Shown: positions 1 through 10,030 of the stretch, piece after piece
Layout of the letters: the number at the start of each line of letters is the position of its first letter
Position numbering within the stretch: the first letter of the stretch is position 1
Program-made: the position numbers and the translations under genes
Notes under the pieces: model-generated
Seen by the model: the letters and a program-made list of their open reading frames with translations, nothing else
What the model was told of the DNA's origin: nothing
The model's database searches: none
NCBI RefSeq assembly: GCF_002078875.1
Contig: NC_034412.1
Location: 33,728,793 to 33,792,792, forward strand
Reading direction: 5' to 3'
Origin: Numida meleagris
Taxonomy: Eukaryota > Chordata > Aves > Galliformes > Numididae
DNA: 64,000 nt

Positions 1-756
1 TATAGTCAGCCATAGCAGTTGGAGAAACAAATGAATGCACAGGAATCCAGGCCAAATCTTTTTAGTAGCGATATGTCGTCAGGAGGGAGAAATCCAGTTC
101 GTTCTGCGGATCTACTGGGCTAGGATCAAAAAGATTCTCTAGTTGCAGTCCATCCTTGTCTTTAACAGAAGTACACATGGGCAGCAGAAGCAGAACGGCA
201 CAGTGAGCAGAGGTGGAGGCGCGGGCAGCAGCGGCGCAGCGAGCGTCGGGGGGGGTTACAGACGGCGGTCGCGAGGCAGGGAAGATCCGGAGTGAACTGC
301 GACCGCCGGTGCTGAGGGCACCTCGCAACAGTGGCGGCGGTGCTCTCCGAGGGCTGCACTCTTTCTTCTCCCCGACTGGGAGAGGGGTTGAAGTCCCGGA
401 TCGGGTCCGGCAGAAGCTGCTTTCCTCATCGAGGGGCAGCGGCAAGTAGCTGGAAGGATTCATCCTTCCCTGTCGAACTTGTTTGAGCGCTGCCGAGATT
501 CAGCGTCAAACAGGCAAAAGCATTCCAGAGTCTTATGCAAACTTTGTCCCAAAACTGCCCCATCAAAAGAAAACCAATTTCGAAAACTAAGGGGCGTTTT
601 TGCTTAATCATTTAGCAAAAGTAACTCATGCTGAAGGTAGATACAGTTCGATTCTGAAACTTTAAAATTCTCTGTACTTCTTTGAGATTGATTTACTTGT
701 TGCTCCTTCGTTAGAGAGCTCCCCATAGTTCCCATAGCAAAACTGACTCATAACAG

Positions 757-939
757 TCACGATACTTTCTCCACGTCTTTCATGCAGCCCTGAGCCTTAG
801 CCCAGCTCAGCAACTGCTCCAAGTCCTTTGATCGGACTGCTTCACCTCTCTTAGAGAGAATAAAAGCCCATTCGCTTTTGTAAAAAGCAGTAAGTAACCA
901 GTGCGCTACCGGTTTATCCATGGTGCACTGCATCTCCAT
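757..939 (-). pseudogene. Second matrix-like fragment in the ERV interior
   Basis: A 60-codon minus-strand frame contains a segment (about residues 25-50) with a FILSKRG-type start and an amphipathic helix. This resembles the N-terminal part of beta-type retroviral matrix proteins. It ends at a stop at 757. It lies after the proline-rich frame in the direction of transcription, which is not the order expected for gag. It may be a rearranged piece, or the resemblance may be chance. Confidence 0.3.
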
Positions 940-962
940 ATCCCACCGCCTGCCGAGCTATG

Positions 963-1541
963 TTAGCCCATTGGGTGACCAACCGATACAGCAGAGGTTG
1001 CGCCCCTGGACAAACACACCTCATTGGGAGAAGGCGGGGGTGGAGGCAAAGGAGGGGGTAAATCTTCGTTACCCTCTCCTGGGGGAAACAAAGCAGATTC
1101 GGACTCAGGGTCCCCTGCAACAGCAGTAACAGGAGCAGAGGGAACAATACTATCCATATTTTTCACCGAAACAGGTATGCCTAAGGAAGGGTACGGCCGA
1201 TCCTGAGTACCCCCCTGCGCCACAGGTGTTGCTAACCCCAGCTGCTTAGCTGCTTGATCTGCAACATCCTGTTCCCCTTTGTGGCGCTTAATACAATTAA
1301 TAATTTCTCGCCACGGTTTCATTAATTTCTTTGCCTCTTTACGATCATTAATCACATGATCCCATAGCGTATCACCCAACTTTCGCCACTCCTCGACATT
1401 AAACAATGTCCCGGCGTGCAAAAACGCTGTCCTGGCATGCAAAAACGCACCCACTAAATCCCGCTTTTCTAAGAAGCATAATGAAAGCAACTGCTTTTCT
1501 AAAAAGCACAATAACAGTAATGGGGCTACCTCCCACTCCAT
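963..1541 (-). pseudogene. Decayed gag-like reading frame (matrix-like plus proline-rich segment)
   Basis: An open frame of about 190 codons lies on the minus strand downstream of the primer-binding site. The first third is low-quality leader translation with near-duplicate blocks. From about 1404 to 1236 there is a helical, charged and Trp-containing segment resembling the C-terminal half of a beta-type retroviral matrix. A proline-rich tract with a run of PPPLPPPPPSP follows at about 1070-1030, as commonly found between matrix and capsid. No capsid major homology region or zinc knuckle is visible in the window. The upstream part probably was not coding, so I do not assign a start. It is defective and family-level identity is inferred from composition and context. 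Confidence 0.5.
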
Positions 1542-1670
1542 CCTCGCGTCGTAATCCAGCGACCGCCGAAGAGAGGGGATCTGCGTCGGCCGACGACTTC
1601 AACCACCCCCGGAACCGCAAACCACACCGCCGCCTAAAACGCTACGCCCTCCACCGCCTAAAACGCTACG
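1400..1670. repeat. Short near-duplicate blocks in the ERV leader
   Basis: Three local duplications are visible: GCAAAAACGC twice around 1417-1448, CTTTTCTAAGAAGCA and CTTTTCTAAAAAGCA around 1464-1508, and CCGCCTAAAACGCTACG twice around 1630-1670. They look like small tandem duplications in non-coding leader sequence and help explain the poor reading frame there. Confidence 0.6.
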
Positions 1671-1743
1671 GAGGTTACAGCGGTCCGTCACCACGCGCGC
1701 CTCTCCCGGTAGGGCCCCTGACCACGATAAACGCTACTCATTG

Positions 1744-1761
1744 GTCCCTGTTCGGGCGCCA
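1744..1761 (-). other. Retroviral primer-binding site, lysine-tRNA type
   Basis: The minus strand reads TGGCGCCCGAACAGGGAC, the complement of the 3' end of a lysine tRNA (Lys3-type site). It lies two bases inside the LTR edge at 1764, where reverse transcription would be primed. The match is full length over 18 bases, so this is the strongest single piece of evidence for orientation and for a retroviral origin. Confidence 0.92.
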
Positions 1762-1763
1762 AA

Positions 1764-2149
1764 TGTTGGGGAACGCCCCAAGTTTCCCCAAAAGGGTTGC
1801 CCTACCGGTACTCGCGTGGGGAACGCACGATCAACTCAATATGAGATGCGTCCGATTTTATTGTAGCAACACACCATCTTATATAGCATATATGCTTCCA
1901 GGGATACAGGGTCCAGGGATACAAGCTCTATGCAACGCGCACGCTGACAATATTGTTACCCGAGTAATCTCCATATATGGGATATGTTGTTAACTACAGC
2001 ACTATGGATACAGAATACTATGGATATGCTGGAATATACTAGAACACACTGGAAACACCACATTCCACGTATCTAAGAATTACATCATTACATCATAAAT
2101 CATTAGTAAATCAGTAGCTACATGCTGCCGAGCAACCTGCTTCTCAACA
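1764..2149 (-). repeat. 5' LTR of the endogenous retrovirus
   Basis: The boundaries come from the terminal TGTTG at 1764 and CAACA at 2145-2149, with the primer-binding site two bases beyond the 1764 end. That fixes this as the 5' LTR of a minus-strand provirus. On the minus strand a TATA-like CTATATAAG (1878-1886) is followed about 15 bases on by an AATAAA signal (1857-1862). The poly(A) signal would therefore sit at or just before the transcription start, implying a very short R region. U5 would be roughly 1764-1850. Confidence 0.85.
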
Positions 2150-2890
2150 TTCAGGGATGGTGACTCAACCACCTCCCTGGGGAGCCCATGGAGCAGATCC
2201 TCCTGGAAGCTGTGCTAAGGCACAGGAAAGATAGGGAGGTGATACAGGAGAACCAGCATGGCTTCACCAAGGGCAAATCCTGCTTGACCAACATAGTAGC
2301 CATCTATGATGGCGTCACTGCATCAATGGACAAGGGAAGAGCCACTGATATCATCTATCTGGACTTGAGCAAGGCTTTTGACACAGACTCCCTACAACAT
2401 CCTTCTCTCCAAATTGGAAAGATATGGATTTGATGGGTGGACTGTTCAATGGATGAAGAACCAGCTTCAGGATCGAGTGGTGGTCGATGACTCCATCTCT
2501 GAATGGAGATCAGTGACGAGTGGTGTCCCCCAGAGGTCAGTGCTGGAACCGATACTCTTTAATATCTTCATCAATTACATTGACAGTGGGGTCAAGTGCA
2601 CCCTCAACAAGTTTGCTGATGACACCAACCTGTGGGGTGCAGTCAACACACCAGAAGGACAGGGTGCCATCCAGAGGGACCTAGACAGGCTGAACAGTGG
2701 CACTGGAACAGGGTGCCTAGAGATATGGTGGATGCCCCATCCCTGGAGACTTTAAGGTGAGGCTGGATCAAGCCCTGGGCAACTTGATTTAGCATGTGCT
2801 CCCCTGTTCATTGCAGGGGAGCTGGACTAGACAGCATTTAAAGGTCCCTTCCAACTCTAAGGATTCTATGATTCTATGATTTTATTCTAT
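2150..2890 (+). mobile_element. CR1 LINE, rearranged and internally deleted
   Basis: This is a CR1 non-LTR retrotransposon copy with a piece of reverse transcriptase on the plus strand. The thumb-side palm motif FADD is encoded at about 2610-2621. The reading frame shifts once at about 2385-2400: the frame starting at 2188 closes at 2433 and continues in another frame from 2378 to 2755. At about 2725 the sequence jumps from the reverse transcriptase directly into the 3' region. The copy ends in tandem ATTCTATG-type units (2864-2890), the normal CR1 tail. Bases 2150-2187 match the opposite orientation of the CR1 3' region, so the 5' end is inverted. It cannot transpose. Confidence 0.9.
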
Positions 2891-5800
2891 GAAAAAGTAA
2901 ACTCGCTGCAGACAATGTGATGGAATGGGCTAGATGCTCTGAAATATTGATAGATGGCTTACTTATATTACAGCTGGATTTAAAAGGAAGATTTATGTAT
3001 GAAGGGAGATAACATATAAAAATGTCAGAGTTTACCCAACATTTTCAAAGTAGTCAAAGTGCTGGTTTCCTTGCAATGTAGTTCCAAACCTCTTTGACAC
3101 ATAAAAAGCCATCCAAACTACATTTCTAGCCCAGTTAGAGGATGATCAGCTATTTGCAGCCAGTGAGAACATGGAGTACCCATTTCCTAGAAATATGCAG
3201 ATTTCTCAGGATATATGCATAGAAAGTCAAATTTTGGTGGCAAGTGTCCCAGGGCCATGAGAAAACATTAAATAAATTGATGAGACCTGTACTGAATTTA
3301 TTTGTATGTTTTGAACCAGCAGAGAAAACAAAAAAGACTGCAGAAACTAATATTCTTTTCTGACAATTTGTTGTTGTGAAAAACATGAAGAACATATTTC
3401 TGTTTAAGATAAAATTCATCTGGCCACAATCAGCGTTTAATTAGAGAACATGAATTATTGAATATGTGCTTCTGTTCTCTTCAGGCTTTAAAACTAGAGC
3501 CATGTAGACTCAAATCGTGACATGAAAAAAATCAAAAAGCATGTTGCTCTGAATCATTTTATAATCTTTTTTTCTCTTTTTGACTTCAATATTTTCAGCA
3601 GTAAATTCAACTGAAGATAAAAGCAAAAATAGTAAAGGTGAATCACCTTGTACATGTGAAGTGAAGATATTTTAAATAAACCAAAACTAAACAATAAAAC
3701 TTTATCAAGTCAAGCTCTGCCGCAGTTAGTGTGATTTTAATCAGCTCCTCTGCTTGTGACTACAGTGTCTGCCTGATACTAGAAACACTTTACAGGTTTT
3801 AGTCCGTGTGCCCAGCTGTCAGTAAAAGGTACCTGCCACAGGTATGGTTTTCTCTCTGATGATGTGTATCCTAGGAAAGATTTTGTCAAAAGAGGACTTA
3901 CTGATACACTGCTCAAGGTGTCTTGGACTTGTATCTATCCAAGCTCCAAGGAAGTGAGTAGTCTACTCCAGCCATGCAAGAGAAACTTTTTAAACAGAAC
4001 TCAACGTTATAGTTGCACAGACTACATACCACAAATGTTAGACAGAAGAGTATTTCAAATAAGAGAGAAGTCTTGCCAGGCTTTTCAGTTTTTTTTTTTT
4101 TTAATCCTCGTAAAGCAGCTCTTTCCAGCTACTGTATAGTCCGTAAACTTATTTTCTCTGGGCACGCTATACTCTGTAAGCTGGCATGGATATAGCATTC
4201 CTAAATACTTTTAGCCATAGTTGTTTCCTGATGATATCCGCAAGAGATACTAGCCCTTATGATTGTGTTATGAGAAATTCCACTACAGTCATGACTCAAC
4301 AAGATCCCATTGTAGAGATGGAGTTGTACAAGCATGAAGACATCAGGCGTGAGAGAAAGCACTGTACCCCTGAAATCAAGAGCAAAACTGTGAAGAGCCA
4401 GGGTAGTATCCAGAATCTGACTTGGAATGTTTATGATCTATATGGGATTTGTTTGTAAGTTCTTTAGTATAGTCTAATTTTACCTGCTGGAAAAGGCTTC
4501 ATCCCTGCGGTCACGTTCACTTCTTTTATTACAGCAGATTACTCTTGTTCTCTTTTATATGAGTCCATATTGCATATCCTGGTAAAAAGAACCATTCAGT
4601 AATAAGGTTAAAATTACATTTTTACTGTATGAAAAATACACTACATAGAAAATACAGTGAAATTATATAACATATAATAGCAGGATCTCAGTAAACAAAC
4701 AGATTGCATCTGAGCTAAATTACCCTTGGCAAAATCAATTATAAATATATCTGGAAAGAAATATGCACTCTAAATTTGCATATTGCTTATTGCCGAACAT
4801 ATTTTAATCATTCATTAAAATATCTTTTAGACTAAGTAACATTTTAAAGACCAAAAAGCGAAGCAAATATTCAAACCAGTTGTGTCTAACATCCAAAGTT
4901 TATTATATGTGCTATGGCTGACTGATTTAAAATTCATAAAGCTGCTCCAGTTTGTAGAAGAAAGCAATTTATACAGAAAAACTTACTCTAAAAAGTAAAA
5001 CTAAGCATTCTGTCAGAAAAGGAACTCAAAACTGATATACCATCTGTAATAACAGGTACAGGTTTATTTCCTATTTTCTTTTCTATTTTCTTTTGTATTT
5101 TTTTTCACTCACAGTTAAGCTGTGAATATTTGCCAGATCTTCACTGAGAGCTTTCTTCTGTACTCATCTCAAGCTAAAGAGATTTGGCTACAAATCTGCT
5201 TCAGGGCTGCCAAGCCTTTTCTGGGAGATTTACATCTGAAGGTTTTTCTTCATTTTGTTTTAAAGAGTTTACTAAGGCCTACATATACTTTGCTATTTAA
5301 TAATAATCATTAATTGTGTGAGCCTGCAAAGTGTAACGAATGAGTGAAAAAGAAAAAGGACTTGGAAACATTCTGAATAAAGACTTGATAAAATATAAGG
5401 AAGTTATAGGAAATCATTTGTCCTGTACCTATACATCATCCACAGTGCTTCTATCTCCTTGACACAATGAAAGTCAAATGACTTTTGCCATAATTTTCTA
5501 ATATCTCCTATGAGGTGTCTGAGTCTGAGAACCTATTATGTTACACAGTATTTAGTTTAACGTACAGTAAGATACGGATTGTTCCTTTCTAACTTTTAGG
5601 TACCTCAGGTAGCAGTGTTCAAATCCTCCCAGGAAAAACTGGATAGTAAGATTAGGATTATGATCAGGCTGAACTTTTTTGGAAATGGTAATCAGGCCAA
5701 GTGAAAGGATGAATCTAAAGCTTAAGAAGCTTTAAGGAAGGGGAGGGGAGCATATTTTCTTTGGGGTTATCAGTAGATTTTAACTACAAAGTGGATGTAT

Positions 5801-7373
5801 ATCAGTAAAAACATGTAGAGCAGAGTAATGCACAAATGCCTAGGAAGCACACCCCTGGTCTTTAGAAACTATTGAAAACCTCTGATACTGAAATTTCAAA
5901 AGTTAGAGCTAATTTAGCCTCTGGACACAGTTGTCTTAAATCATCTAAATGCTAGTTTTACTGAGAATTATGGAGTGAGAATTGCCACCCCCTCATGTCT
6001 TCCACTGCTTTATCTTTCTGCCCTAAGACTCCATCAGGATGCATCAGTATATATCAACACTGTTGCAGAAGCAACATAAGGCTGGTAGGCAGAAGTTTTA
6101 AGATTTGAAAAAATTTACTGAGATTAAATTCTATTTTCTATGGTGTACCACAGAAAATGACATACACGAGGAACAGAAGAGGAGTTTGGTATCTCAAAAT
6201 GCAATGTGAATATTAAAAACTGTATAAGAGAAGTGAATAACCAGTGGAAAGTAAGAGGGGTAAAAACGAACGGTAATGCACAGATACTACAAGGTTTACT
6301 GAAATCTCTTGGAAACAAGTAGGCTATGGGTGAGGTTTTATTCATATTTCAATGAATAAAACTTAAGGGAAGAACATAACTGAACGCAGATGGAAGTGAG
6401 CTTGAAGAATGCAGGTAATAAAAAGAGGATGAATGGCAGGTGAATACGGAAGTTTAAGAAGGAGGAGGCAGTGAAATCTCATTTAGTTTCATGGAGGATG
6501 CAGAAAAATATGGTTTGAAGAGAATGTAAGAGAAGAAAAAGCAGTGAAAGAATTTCTGTATGATGGGAAAATCTATTGACAAGAGTGTGAGACCTGAAAA
6601 ACTTTCATATGGCCTGTATGAATGAATAAGAATAGTGGCATTTGTAATATGTGTGTGAGCACGTAATTAATTTAAATCTGCAGTAGCTAGTCATAGTAGA
6701 CTCCAAGGTTTTCCGCAAGGAACAAATAAAACCACTCTCTTTTAAAGATGAACAACTCTTATCCATTAGACAAAAATCAGGACTGACCATATTCATACAA
6801 AACATCACCTCCTTTACAAAAGGAAAACAAAGGCTCTCTCTATTCTGAGCTTTATTTCAACAAAATCCTTGCTTATGTCAACACAAATCTTCAGGAATAT
6901 TTTTACATATTGTTGCAGGTTTTCTTAAATACTCCTTTCTCTATTTACAAATGCATTAGTTGTAAGGGCTTTTTTTTTGTCTACCTTAAAATCATAGAGC
7001 AAATTTATTATGCAGGCTTCCTTCTCGCACAAAAAAAAAAAAAAAAAAACAAACTATCTGTTTAAGGACACATCCATACCTTTCTCACACCTGAACACAA
7101 AGGGAGGAAGCAACCAGGTGCTCTCAGCTTAGGTATTTTCTCCAAAACTTATGTGATCCATTGAGAAATGAGGCACCATATTTTATTTCTGCTAAGACTT
7201 TACAAGACAAGGCTAGAATGCCCTGACTAAAGCTCACCTCGGCATTTAAACCATGTTGTTACTTCATACTCCATAAAGTAACAACTGTCTACACTGTAGA
7301 TTTATGTAAAGTACTGGCTTGACTGCAAATGCGAAGTCTGACTACAAACTTTTTCCGCTGTTTAAAAAATTTG
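2891..7373. other. Intergenic, AT-rich, no gene recognised
   Basis: No convincing coding frame, RNA gene or full transposon is seen. All open frames are short (under 95 codons) and lack recognisable motifs. A 19-A run lies at 7031-7049. Confidence 0.7.
7031..7049. repeat. Poly(A) run
   Basis: Nineteen consecutive A bases. It could be a degenerate microsatellite; no identifiable retroposon body is attached. Confidence 0.9.
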
Positions 7374-8470
7374 TAGAATCAAAGAATCTTTTGAGTTGAA
7401 AAGGACATTTAAAGATCATCTAGTCCAACTCCCCTGCAAGGAACAGGGACACCTACAGCTAGATGAGGTTGCTTAGAACCCGGTCCTCCAAGGATGGGAT
7501 ATCCACCACATCTCTGGGCAACCTGTTCCAGTGCCTCACCACCCTTATCATTAAAGAAATACAACTTCTTCCTTATATCCAATCTAAATCTCCCCTCTGT
7601 TAGTTTGAAACCATTTCTCCTTATCCTATCACAACAGAGACTGTTTCCCCAGAGCCTTCTCTTCTCCAGGCAGAACAGCCCCAGCTCTCTCAGCCTGTCC
7701 TCGTAGGAGAGGTGTTCCATCCCTTGGATCATTTTTGTGGCCCTCCACTGGACACGCTCCAACAGGTCGATGTCTCTCCTGTACTGAGGACTCCACATCT
7801 GGATGCAGTACTCCAGGTGACGCTTCATCAACACAGAGCAGTGGGGCAAGATCACCTTCCTCAACCTGCTGGCCACTCTTCTTTTGATGCAGCCCAGGAT
7901 GCAGTTGGCTTTCCTGGGCTGTGAGGTCACGTTGCTGGCTCATGTCCAGCTTACCACCCACTAGAACACCCAAGTCATTTTCGGCAGGGCTGTGCTTAAT
8001 CCTTTTGTCCCCCATCTTGTATTGACTGTGGGGGTTGCTGCAACCCACGTGTAAGACTTTGCACTTGGATTTGTTGAACCTCATGAAGTTCTCCTGGGCC
8101 TACTTCTCAAGCCTGTCTGGGTCTCTCTGAATGGCATTCCACTCCTTAGGCATGTTGACCACACCACACAGCTTAGTATCATCTGCAAACTTGCTGAGGG
8201 TGCACTTGATTTTGGTATTAAAGATAATAAAGTGCATCAGTCCCAGTACTGATGCCTGAGGGACACCACTTATCACTGATCTCCATTCAGACATCGAGCC
8301 ACTGACTACCACTCTTGGTACTACCTTGTAACCAGTTCCTCATCCATTGAACATTCCACCATAAAATCCATACCTTTGAAATTTGGAGAGAAGTATATTG
8401 TGGGGAACTGTTTCTACAGTTTTACTAAAATCCAGACAGATGACATCCATGGCTCTTCCCTCATAGTAAA
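7374..8470 (-). mobile_element. CR1 LINE 3' fragment, minus strand
   Basis: A 5'-truncated CR1 copy of about 1.1 kb. On the minus strand it starts inside the reverse transcriptase (FADDTKL-type catalytic motif at about 8190) and passes through three overlapping but frame-shifted stretches (8312-8100, 8084-7629, 7930-7409). These carry the conserved CR1 C-terminal motifs, such as the LEYCIQ and YEDRLRELGLF segments. It ends in the standard CR1 3' region at about 7375 (AATCAAAGAAT on the plus strand). Frameshifts and stops make it dead. Confidence 0.93.
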
Positions 8471-9395
8471 GCTATTTTTAAATTAAAGCCCTAGTTCTCA
8501 ATAATGCAGCAATTTCTCCAACAAATAGACAAGATTTGTTTTATAGGAAATTGTTACTACGGATTTGGCTGAATTTCTAATGACATTTCCTGTCTCCAGA
8601 TTTTTTCTTTTTTCCAAGTGTTGCGCCTGGACAAATGAAAGATTGCTTTCATCAAAATGAAATAGCATGTTAAATTTTTGCTGTTCGATTACACATAAAT
8701 TCCTGTTTATTTCCATTTTATTTATAAATAACAATACACAGTTATTAGCCTTCGAACATTTTGGTTTCAGTGAAAGATGTTTTCCAATTAAAAAAAAAAT
8801 CTCACTTCTGGAAATGTTTGAAGATTGATCCACAAGGAATGATTTGCTCAGCCTTCTTTTATACCATGTTATGATTCTATAACAGCTAAGCGGTTTAATG
8901 GATCAATAATGGCGCATAAGTCAAATATACTCACAAGACAATTTCACCAGAATATCCTGAAGGCTTAGGGGAGGAATACACACACAGGCTATAAGCTGGG
9001 TTTATTTAAAACAAAATCAAAGCAAACATGTTCACTGTCTCCATACACCTAGAAGCCACCAGGAGTTTAATTTTGAAAAGCAGAGCTGGTTCAACCTCAC
9101 AGCACATTTAGGAAATACCTCCTTTTGCAGTTACAGCAATAAAGCCTTAATGCTCTCTCTGACCACAAGCAAACATCAGGTGCCTTGCTTCCCCTCGCTG
9201 TGCTGGGGATGTGTATGGTGCATACGTGAGGGAAGCTGCGTACAAGTAGACCAAACCAGGGCAACCTCTGCAATGAAGAAAGAAAAACCTCATTCTACAA
9301 AGAGGAAAAAAGGTCCCTACATGACATAAACCTCACATGTCGAGTGTCAACGTTTTTAGCTATGGGGAAGAGCTAGGAGGCAGCAATAATATTCG

Positions 9396-9412
9396 GCTCC
9401 ATCTGGTGGAGC
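9396..9412 (-). promoter_or_regulatory. CTCF-like motif within a short inverted repeat
   Basis: The minus strand reads GCTCCACCAGATGGAGC, containing CCACCAGATGG, which fits the CTCF core. It is also a 6-bp inverted repeat around a 5-bp centre. Single motif matches are common by chance, so occupancy is unproven. Confidence 0.25.
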
Positions 9413-10015
9413 AGCTCCCCAGAGCCCACAAAAGGAGAGGAGCAAGCCCCTCAGAAGCACGTGGCCCTGTGCTGGGGGGCCTCCTGACTTAGCCTGCTAA
9501 TTTATTGCCACTTAATAACAGGAGTGGAGAAACTCAACCCGACGTCGCTGAAAAAGGCCAGCCTCCAGCTGGGATGGGTGTTCTCGGAGTAGGCCAAACT
9601 CTCTAGCAGGTACAAAAGAAGCCTGCAGCTGAAGCACAGGGCTGCAGAAAGGAGACCTTCAGCCTGCCATGAATTACACACCCGCACCAGCCCCGCAGCA
9701 GCCGCCCAGCTCTGGATTGGAAGGATAAATCAAAGCTTTAATCGGGCCTGTCAGCAAAGCAGGTGTTTTGACTGCCTTTATGGTTCATTTTTATGCAAAA
9801 GAGTTGTGGGGATACAGAAATCATGGGGGATTGAAAATAAATGGCACTGACAGCACCGATTCCACCAGGCGAGGGGGCCAAATTCAGGGTGTCTTTTCAT
9901 ATTATGAAATATACCTAACGACCGGCTCTTTAAACCCGGGTTACACAATGCACTGTTTGTGCGCCCAGGACTTTTTTTTTCCACCCCTCCCTCTCTCCCG
10001 CATTCCTCCCCCCCC

Positions 10016-10030
10016 NNNNNNNNNNNNNNN
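10016..10030. other. Assembly gap (15 N)
   Basis: Fifteen N bases follow a pyrimidine- and C-rich run at about 9971-10015. This is probably a small gap or masked low-quality stretch, and any reading frame across it is unreliable. Confidence 0.98.

Larger units (their letters stand above)
1..2149 (-). mobile_element. Endogenous retrovirus, 5' part (LTR, primer-binding site, gag-like interior)
   Basis: An LTR-bounded element reads right to left and runs off the left edge. Seen directly: a 386-bp LTR (1764-2149) with short inverted TGTTG/CAACA ends, then two bases and an 18-nt primer-binding site matching the lysine-tRNA type, then a GC-rich leader and decayed reading frames with a proline-rich segment. 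A lysine-tRNA primer and the general look of the matrix-like segment suggest a class II (beta-like, ERVK-type) avian element, but the family assignment is inference. The GC-rich stretch at about 190-440 is part of the interior; I cannot assign a product to it. The interior has stops and frame changes and no intact gag frame, so the copy is defective. The second LTR and any pol or env lie outside the window. Confidence 0.82.

Noticed and set aside
213..449. GC-rich 78-codon plus-strand frame resembling a CpG-island gene start
   Set aside because: It lies inside the ERV interior, is low-complexity and lacks splice or promoter context; retroviral GC-rich interior explains it.
1406..1993. A 195-codon plus-strand frame at the left edge
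   Set aside because: It runs antisense through the ERV leader, primer-binding site and LTR, so it is a shadow of non-coding retroviral sequence.
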